Origin: Thermoleophilia bacterium UBA5186
Lineage (GTDB): Bacteria; Actinomycetota; Thermoleophilia; Gaiellales; Gaiellaceae
DNA length: 5,005 nt
Assembly: GCA_002413095.1 (NCBI GenBank)
Contig: DHWI01000176.1
Coordinates: 8,944 to 13,948 of the forward strand
Reading direction: 5' to 3'
In this document: piece by piece, positions 1 to 5,005 of the stretch
Layout: every line of letters begins with the position of its first letter
Position numbering within the stretch: position 1 is the stretch's first letter
Made by a program: the position numbers and the translations under genes
The notes under the pieces: generated by a model
What the model was told of the DNA's origin: nothing
The model's input: the letters and a program-made list of their open reading frames with translations, nothing else
The model's database searches: none

Positions 1-215
1 GTGTACTTGCTCACGGCCAGGAACGAGAGCGTGGCGGTCACGACCACGAGCAGCCCGCCCATCGTCGGCGTCCCTTGCTTGTCGGCGTGGCGCTCGGGCC
101 CCTCCTCGCGGATGTGCTGACCGAACTCGTTGCGACGGAGGAACTCGATGAACTTCGGCCCGACGACGATCGAGACGACCATGGCGACGATCCCCGCCAC
201 GAGGACTCGTACCAC
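1..215 (-). CDS. mraY: MraY, phospho-N-acetylmuramoyl-pentapeptide-transferase (5' part only)
   Basis: MraY is an integral membrane enzyme that transfers phospho-MurNAc-pentapeptide from UDP to undecaprenyl phosphate, making lipid I. Only the first 71 codons are present; the rest lies beyond the left edge. The start is GTG at 215-213, sharing one base with the murF stop (TAGTG), and a GGAG lies 10 nt upstream. Visible features are a hydrophobic first membrane segment (about residues 3-19), then the cytoplasmic stretch [20 protein letters not shown] ending in the family signature KQGTPTMGG (residues 46-54), and the beginning of a second hydrophobic segment (about 55-68). The KxGTPTMGG signature and the position right after murF make the assignment firm. 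It is probably translated by coupling to murF. The catalytic aspartates lie further downstream and cannot be checked here. Confidence 0.95.
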   Translation of the reverse strand, partial: MVRVLVAGIVAMVVSIVVGPKFIEFLRRNEFGQHIREEGPERHADKQGTPTMGGLLVVVTATLSFLAVSKY

Positions 216-1525
216 TAGGCGGTCGCTCCGGCGAGGGTTTCGGCAATCGCTTCGAGCCCTAGGGCGCGGGCACCTTTGACCAGCACGGCGTCCCCAGGCT
301 CTAGGAATTCCGGCAGCGCGCTGAGCGCCTGGTCAAGCGTTTCGACATGTCTCGTGCCTGGCACCCGCCCCGCCGCACCCTCGAGGTAGCCGAGGGCCAG
401 CGGTCCAATCGCCAGGAGCGCATCGATTCCCGCCTCGGCGGCCGCCTCTCCGACCTCGACGTGGTAAGCGGGCGCGTCAGGCCCGAGCTCCGCCATCTGG
501 CCGAGCACGGCCACCCGTCGCCGGTCGCCCGCGCGCTGCGCGAGGTGCTCGAGCGCGGCTCGCATCGAGAGCGGGTTCGCGTTCCAGACATCGTTGATCA
601 GGAATCCTCCGCCCGGCAGCGGCAGCTCCTCGCCGCGCCAGAGCGTGAACGCGATCTCGTCGGCGCCGTCCTGGACCCGGCCAAGCGGTAAGTCGAGCGC
701 GTGGTACGCGGCAAGCGCCAGCAGCACGTTGCCTGCCTGGTGGCGGATGTTGAAGGGCAGCTGCAGCGCCACGTGCTCGCCCGCAACCTCCGCGTCGAGG
801 CGCGCGCGCTCGCCCATCGGCTCGTACCGGCGCAGGACGACGTCGCCGCCCTCCCCCACACGCAGGACGTGGACGTCCTCGCGCGTCAAGTGAGGCGTGA
901 GGTCAGCTGCGTCCGCCGGGATGACCGCCGTTCCCCCGGGCGGAAGCGCGTGGATCAGCTCCGACTTCGCCTCGGCGATCCGCGCGAGCGAGCCGAGCTT
1001 CTCGAGGTGGACCGGCGCGATCGTCGTGATCACGCCGATCTCGGGCCGCGTCAGGGCCGCGAGCTCTGCGATCTGCCCGAGCCCGCGCATCGACAGCTCG
1101 AGGATGCAGATCTCGGTGTCCTCCTCGAGCCGGCAGAGCGTGAGCGGCACACCGATCTCGTTGTTATAGCTCCGCTCAGCCGCGACCACGCGTGCACGCG
1201 GGCGCACGAGCGCGGCCAGGATGTCCTTCGTAGAGGTCTTGCCCATCGAGCCGGTGATGCCGACGAACCGGGCGCGGCTGCGGTCGCGGGCCAGGCGTCC
1301 GATCGCCTCGAGCGCGGCGAAAGCATCGTCGGGGACGAGCACCGCGGCGGCACGGCGCTCGCGCGCGTCGTCGACGTATTGCCCGCCCTCGCCGACGACG
1401 ACGAAGAGGTCGCCCGGCTGGATCCGGCGCGAGTCGACCTGGACGCCGCTCACGTGAATCGGGCCCATGCGCTCCAGCGGGCCGAGGCCGAGCGCCTCAA
1501 TCGCGTTGAGCTCGAGCGGGATCAC
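215..1525 (-). CDS. murF: MurF, UDP-MurNAc-tripeptide--D-alanyl-D-alanine ligase
   Basis: MurF is the cytoplasmic ATP-dependent ligase that adds D-Ala-D-Ala to UDP-MurNAc-tripeptide. I chose the GTG at 1525, which gives 436 residues and overlaps the murE stop as GTGA; the frame stays open upstream to 1579, but that extension would lie over the murE end. Domains and motifs: N-terminal UDP-substrate domain with DSR..PGDLF (31-41); ATP P-loop [11 protein letters not shown] (90-100); NNEIGVPLT (121-129); the [10 protein letters not shown] stretch (143-152), where MurF usually has E-x-G; HLEKLGS (173-179); the AKSEL lysine (187), probably the carbamylated Lys of Mur ligases; RHQAGN (261-266); [11 protein letters not shown] (311-321); VLGQMAELG (340-348); and [10 protein letters not shown] (416-425) in the C-terminal domain. 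The length is near the low end for MurF. Several motif positions depart from the usual form (YNANP is WNANP; the DGHDF segment of the first domain is absent). The P-loop, carbamylated Lys and C-terminal motifs are intact, so I infer a working but divergent enzyme. A pseudogene is unlikely. Confidence 0.95.
   Translation of the reverse strand: MIPLELNAIEALGLGPLERMGPIHVSGVQVDSRRIQPGDLFVVVGEGGQYVDDARERRAAAVLVPDDAFAALEAIGRLARDRSRARFVGITGSMGKTSTKDILAALVRPRARVVAAERSYNNEIGVPLTLCRLEEDTEICILELSMRGLGQIAELAALTRPEIGVITTIAPVHLEKLGSLARIAEAKSELIHALPPGGTAVIPADAADLTPHLTREDVHVLRVGEGGDVVLRRYEPMGERARLDAEVAGEHVALQLPFNIRHQAGNVLLALAAYHALDLPLGRVQDGADEIAFTLWRGEELPLPGGGFLINDVWNANPLSMRAALEHLAQRAGDRRRVAVLGQMAELGPDAPAYHVEVGEAAAEAGIDALLAIGPLALGYLEGAAGRVPGTRHVETLDQALSALPEFLEPGDAVLVKGARALGLEAIAETLAGATA
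226..229 (-). promoter_or_regulatory. Probable Shine-Dalgarno for mraY
   Basis: GGAG on the minus strand, inside the last codons of murF, lies 10 nt before the mraY GTG. It is the clearest ribosome-binding motif in the window and supports the GTG at 215 over the later in-frame GTG (codon 6) and ATG (codon 12). Confidence 0.5.
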
Positions 1526-2910
1526 GCAGCAGCCCCGATGCGGCGCAGCGCCTCGCGCGCGACCTCGCGGTCGTCCCACGGGAAGCTCTCGCCGCCGATG
1601 TGGCGTCCCTGCTCCGGCGACAGCCCGGCGATCACCACGACGTCGCCCTCGTGCGCCAGCCGAAGGGCGCGCTCGATCGCGAGCGCCCGGTCCGGCTCGA
1701 CCTCGGCGCCGGGTCCGGTTCCTTCGACGATGTCCTCGATGATCGCGATCGGATCCTCCGTACGTGGATTGTCGGAGGTGACGACGACGACATCGGCTCC
1801 TTCGGCCACCGCGCGGCCCATCTTGGAGCGCTTCGTGCGGTCGCGGTCGCCACCCGCGCCGAAGACGCAGATCACGCGGCCGTCCGTCAACTCGCGCGCC
1901 GCACGAAGGACGCGCTCCAGCGAGTCGGGGGTGTGCGCGAAGTCGACGATGACCTGGAACGGCTGCCCTGCCTCGACCGGCTCGAAGCGACCCGGGACGA
2001 CATCGAGCGCCTCGATCCCGCGCCGGATCGTCGCGTCGTCGAAGCCGAGCAGCCGCCCGGCGGCGAGCGCGCCGAGCGCGTTCTCGACGTTGAAGCCGCC
2101 ACGGAGCTTCAGGTCGACGCCGCCCAACGCTGCCGGCCCGACCGTCGCGTCTTCCGCGACGCCGAACGTCAGTGCGTCGGGGAGCTCCTCCGCGAGTCGC
2201 AGCCCGTACGGATCGCCGACGTTGACGGCGGCTGCGTCGGCCTGTGCGAAGAGCCGGCGCTTCGCCTCGAAGTAGTCGCCCATCGAGCCGTGGAAGTCGA
2301 GGTGATCCTGGGTCAGATTCGTGAAGACGAGGACAGCGAACCGCGTACGGTCGAGCCGGTGCAGCGCGGACGCGTGCGACGACGCCTCCATCGCGACGCT
2401 CTCGTTGCCTGCGTCGAGCATCTCACGGAAGAGCCGCTGGAGGTCGATCGCCTCGGGCGTGTTGAGCACCGCAGGCCGTCGGTCGCTGCCGACGCGTCGC
2501 TCTATGTTGCCGAGCAGTCCGGGCCGCTTGCCGGCCGCGTCGAGGATCGAGAGCATGAGGTGCGCGGTCGTCGTCTTGCCGTTGGTTCCGGTCACGGCCG
2601 CGACTGTCAGGTCACGCGTCGGGAACCCGAAGAACGCGTCGGCGACGACGGCCATCGCGGCGCGCGAGTCGCCGACGACGAGCTGCGGGACACCGACGTC
2701 GAGCGGCCGCTCGACCACGAGCGCGACCGCGCCGCGCTCGACGGCCTCCGCGGCGAAGTCGTGCCCGTCCGCCTTCGCGCCGGGGACGCAGAAGAAGAGC
2801 GCGCCCGGCGTGACCTTCCGCGCGTCGTACGCGAGATCCATTAACTCGACAGGACCGCCCCCGAGGAGCTCACGGGGTTCGAGGGCGGCGATGGCTTCGT
2901 CGAGCGTCAT
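1522..2910 (-). CDS. murE: MurE, UDP-MurNAc-L-Ala-D-Glu--meso-diaminopimelate ligase
   Basis: MurE adds the third residue of the peptidoglycan stem peptide to UDP-MurNAc-L-Ala-D-Glu in the cytoplasm, using ATP. The protein is 462 residues from an ATG at 2910-2908, 12 nt after the ftsI stop, slightly shorter than many MurE proteins. Visible motifs: DARKVTPGALFFCVPG (29-44) and DGHDF (48-52) in the UDP-binding domain; P-loop TGTNGKTTT (107-115); NTPE (150-153); EASSHA (175-180); TNLTQDHLDFHG (197-208); the carbamylated lysine region EAKRRLF (215-221, Lys217); FNVENALGALAA (273-284); PGRFE (306-310); DFAHTPDSL (323-331); FGAGGDRDRTKR (350-361); and DNPR (380-383). DNPR is the known marker of meso-DAP rather than L-lysine specificity. 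The usual AGKGHE motif near the C-terminus reads AGLSPE (428-433): Gly429 and Glu433 are kept but the K-G-H core is lost. Codon 23 is TTA, rare in this DNA. The stop overlaps the murF start by four bases, implying coupling. Ligase identity is certain; DAP specificity is likely. Confidence 0.95.
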   Translation of the reverse strand: MTLDEAIAALEPRELLGGGPVELMDLAYDARKVTPGALFFCVPGAKADGHDFAAEAVERGAVALVVERPLDVGVPQLVVGDSRAAMAVVADAFFGFPTRDLTVAAVTGTNGKTTTAHLMLSILDAAGKRPGLLGNIERRVGSDRRPAVLNTPEAIDLQRLFREMLDAGNESVAMEASSHASALHRLDRTRFAVLVFTNLTQDHLDFHGSMGDYFEAKRRLFAQADAAAVNVGDPYGLRLAEELPDALTFGVAEDATVGPAALGGVDLKLRGGFNVENALGALAAGRLLGFDDATIRRGIEALDVVPGRFEPVEAGQPFQVIVDFAHTPDSLERVLRAARELTDGRVICVFGAGGDRDRTKRSKMGRAVAEGADVVVVTSDNPRTEDPIAIIEDIVEGTGPGAEVEPDRALAIERALRLAHEGDVVVIAGLSPEQGRHIGGESFPWDDREVAREALRRIGAAA

Positions 2911-2922
2911 CGCCCGCCGAGC

Positions 2923-4596
2923 CTACCGGCGAGCGTCCGGGGGGACCTCCAGATACTGCAGCCCGAAGCGAGCAATCGCCTGGAATGCCGGTGCAGCGAC
3001 GACGCCGCCGAAGATCGCGCCCTTCGGCTCGTCGATCGTCACGAGCACCACGAGCTTCGGAGCCGAGGCCGGGACGAACCCGACGAACGACGCCACGTAC
3101 TTCCCGGTCGTGTACCCGTTCGGACCAGGCTTCTGTGCGGTACCGGTCTTTCCGGCCACCTGGTAGCCGTCGATCGCGGCCAAGGTTCCCGTCCCGCCCT
3201 CCGCGACGACGCCCTCGAGCATCGTCACGAGCGACTGCGCGATGGACGGCGCGACGATCCGCTTGTGCCGCAGCGTCGGGCGGCCCCGGCCGGTGACGTG
3301 ATCGACGATGTGCGGCTGCACCCAGAGCCCGCGGTTCGCGATCGCCGCGTAGGCCGCCGCCATCTGGATCGGCGTGACGGCGATGCCCTGCCCGATGGGG
3401 ACGTTTCCGATCGTCGAGCCGGACCAGCGGTCGAGCGGCAGGACGATCCCACCGCTCTCGTCAGGGAACCCGATCCCGGTTTTGTGCCCGAAGCCGAAGC
3501 GCGAGATCCAGTCGGCGAGCCTTGCGGAGCCGAGCTTCTCGCGGGCGATCGTGATCGCGCCGATGTTCGACGAGTGCGAAAGGATCTGCGACACCGTCAT
3601 GCGCTCGGTGCCGCGTGGCTCCGCGTCATGGACGACGCGGTCGGCGATCTGGAGCGAGTACGGGAGCGTGAAGGACGTGTCCGGCGTCACGAGCCCCTCG
3701 GAGAGCGCACCGGCAACCGTGACGAGCTTGAACGTCGAGCCGGGCTCGTACGTGTCGGTTACCGCCCGGTTCCGCTGCAGCTCGCGCGGGGCGTCGGCGA
3801 AGCGGTTCCCATCGAAGCCGGGCTGCGTCGCCATCGCGAGCACGTTGCCGTTCCGCGGGTCGAGCACGACCGCCGTGCCTGAGCGCGCACCCCACTTGCT
3901 GACGGTCTCGCGGAGCACCTGCTCGGCGTTGCTCTGCAGGGTCCCGTCCAGTGTCAGGTAGACGTCACGTCCCTGCACGGCAGGCCGCTCGCGGACGACG
4001 TCGATGGCTCGTCCGGCCGGGTCCGTGATCATCGTCTCCGCACCGGGTTTGCCCGCCAGGTCGCGGTCGAGCGCAAACTCGAGCCCTGCAAGTCCGCGGT
4101 TGTCGACCCCGGCGAACCCCAGCGCCTGCGCGGCTACCGTCCCTTGCGGATACGAGCGCCGCTCCTCCGGATAGAAATGGAGGCCTGTGAGGCCCTTGCG
4201 CTCGAGTGCGGCGGCACGCGCGGGATCGGCTTTCCGTTCGACGTAGACGAAGCTCTTCGAGCGGTCGGAGAGCTGCGGATACAGCGTGTCCGAGCTGAGG
4301 TGCAGGACGCGCGCCGCCGCGATCGCGACCGCGCGGGGGTTCCGAATCTGCGTTGGGTCGGCATAGATCGTCGTCGCTTGCTCGCCGATCGCTAGCGGCT
4401 CGCCGTTGCGGTCGAAGATCGTTCCCCTTCCGGCCGGGATCGTCGTCGTCGCGACGTGCTGGCTCGTCGCAAGCTTCGAAAGCGAGGCTGCGCGAACTCC
4501 CTGGAGCCAAACGGCCCGCATCAGCGTCCCCGCGAAGGCGAGCGCGAAGACCGCGAGGAGGAGGCGAATCCGGCGGTTGACGGCCTTGGGCGCCAA
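2923..4596 (-). CDS. ftsI: Class B penicillin-binding protein, FtsI/PbpB-type peptidoglycan D,D-transpeptidase
   Basis: This is a septal peptidoglycan transpeptidase, anchored in the membrane with its catalytic domain outside; it crosslinks stem peptides during division, normally with FtsW. It is 557 residues. The start is TTG at 4596-4594, with no in-frame ATG or GTG before Met26, and a start there would cut off the membrane anchor; AGCAGG lies 11 nt upstream. Features in order: basic N-terminus, one membrane anchor (about 11-29), the start of the dimerisation (pedestal) domain with RGTIFDRNG (57-65), then the transpeptidase domain (about 238-545) with all three active-site motifs: STFK (287-290, nucleophile Ser287), SSN (342-344) and KTGT (483-486). 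GQGIAVTPIQMAAAYAAIAN (402-421) is a further family hallmark. There is no C-terminal PASTA repeat; the protein ends soon after the transpeptidase fold. The position between an FtsL-like gene and murE supports the division role over a cell-elongation PBP. Confidence 0.95.
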   Translation of the reverse strand: MAPKAVNRRIRLLLAVFALAFAGTLMRAVWLQGVRAASLSKLATSQHVATTTIPAGRGTIFDRNGEPLAIGEQATTIYADPTQIRNPRAVAIAAARVLHLSSDTLYPQLSDRSKSFVYVERKADPARAAALERKGLTGLHFYPEERRSYPQGTVAAQALGFAGVDNRGLAGLEFALDRDLAGKPGAETMITDPAGRAIDVVRERPAVQGRDVYLTLDGTLQSNAEQVLRETVSKWGARSGTAVVLDPRNGNVLAMATQPGFDGNRFADAPRELQRNRAVTDTYEPGSTFKLVTVAGALSEGLVTPDTSFTLPYSLQIADRVVHDAEPRGTERMTVSQILSHSSNIGAITIAREKLGSARLADWISRFGFGHKTGIGFPDESGGIVLPLDRWSGSTIGNVPIGQGIAVTPIQMAAAYAAIANRGLWVQPHIVDHVTGRGRPTLRHKRIVAPSIAQSLVTMLEGVVAEGGTGTLAAIDGYQVAGKTGTAQKPGPNGYTTGKYVASFVGFVPASAPKLVVLVTIDEPKGAIFGGVVAAPAFQAIARFGLQYLEVPPDARR

Positions 4597-4604
4597 CCCG
4601 GCCG

Positions 4605-4970
4605 CTACCTGCTGAGGTCGAGGTAGGTGACCTTGTCCACCGCGGCCGGCACGACGCCGAGGCGGTGGTGGGCGAGCGCCTGAACCTTCGGAGCGGCGAC
4701 CGCGCTCGAGAGCTGCGACGAGAGCGCTGCGTTCTCGGCCCTCAGCTGGGTGCGCTCTTGGCCGAGCCGGTCGAGCTGCATGTTCAGCCGCAGGACGGCG
4801 ACGTTGAGCGCGACGACGCCCGTGAGGAGGACGGCCACGGCGGCGATCCAGAGGACGCTGCCGGCGACACGCGGTTGCCGGCGCGCGCGCCGGCGCGGGA
4901 CGGCCGGCCTGGGCGCGGGCGCACGGCGTGGACGAGCGACCGGGGCGGCGGATCCGGCGAGGGCTGCCAC
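4605..4970 (-). CDS. ftsL: FtsL-like division protein (FtsL/DivIC family, single membrane segment plus coiled coil)
   Basis: This is a small bitopic membrane protein of 121 residues. FtsL-type proteins pair with FtsB/DivIC and FtsQ/DivIB at the septum and help activate the FtsW-FtsI synthase. The start is GTG at 4970-4968; the preceding in-frame codon is the rsmH TAG, so no earlier start is possible. The N-terminal tail (about 10-34) is rich in Pro, Arg and Ala and should be cytoplasmic. One strong hydrophobic segment follows (about 36-57), then an extracytoplasmic coiled coil with leucines exactly seven apart at 62, 69, 76 and 83, plus Leu66 and Leu87. The end (about 99-118, with LGVVP and VTYLDL) resembles the short conserved tail of FtsL/DivIC proteins. 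FtsL sequences diverge quickly, so the call rests on size, topology and position between rsmH and ftsI. Eight bases separate it from ftsI. A DivIC/FtsB-type identity is the alternative. Confidence 0.85.
   Translation of the reverse strand: MAALAGSAAPVARPRRAPAPRPAVPRRRARRQPRVAGSVLWIAAVAVLLTGVVALNVAVLRLNMQLDRLGQERTQLRAENAALSSQLSSAVAAPKVQALAHHRLGVVPAAVDKVTYLDLSR
4608..4613 (-). promoter_or_regulatory. Possible Shine-Dalgarno for ftsI
   Basis: AGCAGG on the minus strand, at the end of the ftsL-like gene, lies 11 nt before the proposed TTG start of ftsI. The spacing is a little long. It is the best motif near this start and helps support the TTG, but it is weak evidence alone. Confidence 0.35.
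4877..4894. repeat. Perfect 18-bp GC-only palindrome inside the ftsL-like gene
   Basis: GCCGGCGCGCGCGCCGGC equals its own reverse complement over 18 bases. It lies in the codons for the Arg/Ala-rich cytoplasmic tail of the FtsL-like protein. It could form a short hairpin in RNA, but an arginine/alanine-rich stretch written in GC-rich codons produces such palindromes easily, so a function is not implied. Confidence 0.6.
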
Positions 4971-5005
4971 CTAGACGCGCACCGCCGCACGGAGGCGCGC
5001 CGAAG
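4971..5005 (-). CDS. rsmH: RsmH (MraW), 16S rRNA m4C1402 methyltransferase (3' end only)
   Basis: Only the last ten codons and a TAG stop (4973-4971) are in the window; the gene continues past the right edge. They read SARLRAAVRV. RsmH proteins characteristically end with a stretch like RSA(K/R)LR(A/V)AER, so this short tail matches well, and rsmH is the gene normally found just before ftsL in dcw clusters. RsmH methylates N4 of C1402 in 16S rRNA using S-adenosylmethionine. The assignment rests on this tail and on the neighbours; the catalytic domain cannot be seen. The stop is followed directly by the GTG of the FtsL-like gene. Confidence 0.8.
   Translation of the reverse strand, partial: SARLRAAVRV

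Noticed and set aside
1526..1579. An 18-residue N-terminal extension of murF from an upstream ATG
   Set aside because: It would lie entirely over the murE 3' end and adds a non-homologous Arg-rich leader. The GTG overlapping the murE stop (GTGA) gives the expected MurF N-terminus.
701..2275. A 524-codon open frame on the plus strand opposite murF and murE
   Set aside because: It lies antisense to two clearly conserved enzymes. Its translation is dominated by Arg, Ala, Ser, Asp and Val with no recognisable motif, as expected from the opposite strand of GC-rich coding DNA.
1600..2844. A 414-codon open frame on the plus strand opposite murE
   Set aside because: It is antisense to murE, overlaps the other long antisense frame, and has an Arg/Asp/Glu/Val-rich composition with no domain signature. 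It is a shadow of the murE codon pattern.
2911..2922. Possible promoter or terminator in the ftsI-murE gap
   Set aside because: Only 12 bases separate the genes, with no hairpin plus T-run and no -35/-10 pair. Co-transcription is the simpler reading.
3265..3961. Overlapping plus-strand open frames opposite ftsI (205 and 195 codons)
   Set aside because: They sit opposite the transpeptidase domain, have no recognisable motif and no separate promoter or ribosome-binding site that I can see.
1..5005. A hidden accessory or undescribed system in the window
   Set aside because: Nearly every base belongs to one of six dcw cluster genes in their standard order. No foreign-looking composition, mobile element, array or unexplained open space remains.

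Overview
This window is a contiguous piece of a division and cell wall (dcw) cluster. Every gene lies on the minus strand, so it reads from right to left. In transcription order it holds the last ten codons of rsmH (mraW), a small FtsL-like division protein, a class B penicillin-binding protein (ftsI/pbpB type), murE, murF and the first 71 codons of mraY, which runs off the left edge. This is the classic bacterial dcw order, with no foreign gene inserted, no tRNA or rRNA, and no mobile element or CRISPR array.

The DNA is strongly GC-rich, with G or C favoured at third codon positions. MurE carries the DNPR signature of meso-diaminopimelate-adding enzymes. The gene order, the GC richness and the look of the FtsI and MraY N-termini suggest a high-GC actinobacterium. 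My best guess is the Thermoleophilia (Solirubrobacterales/Gaiellales-like), probably from environmental or metagenomic DNA. The lineage is inferred from remembered family resemblance, not from a search.

Layout: rsmH end (4971-5005), ftsL-like (4605-4970), ftsI (2923-4596), murE (1522-2910), murF (215-1525) and mraY start (1-215). The junctions are a 0-nt gap, an 8-nt gap, a 12-nt gap, a 4-nt overlap (GTGA) and a 1-nt overlap (TAGTG). Such packing implies one polycistronic mRNA with translational coupling. I see no promoter or terminator inside, and no intergenic stretch longer than 12 bases. Four of the five visible start codons are not ATG (GTG, TTG, GTG, GTG).

How the genes work together: MurE and MurF add the third amino acid and the terminal dipeptide to the cytoplasmic UDP-MurNAc peptide. 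MraY then moves the finished phospho-MurNAc-pentapeptide onto undecaprenyl phosphate. After export, the class B PBP crosslinks septal peptidoglycan, and the FtsL-like protein helps assemble and activate the septal synthase. RsmH methylates 16S rRNA and is a usual first member of the cluster.

I do not see an undescribed system here. The points worth a second look are modest: altered conserved motifs in MurE (AGKGHE replaced by AGLSPE) and MurF (YNANP replaced by WNANP, plus others), and an rsmH stop codon followed directly and in the same frame by the ftsL start.
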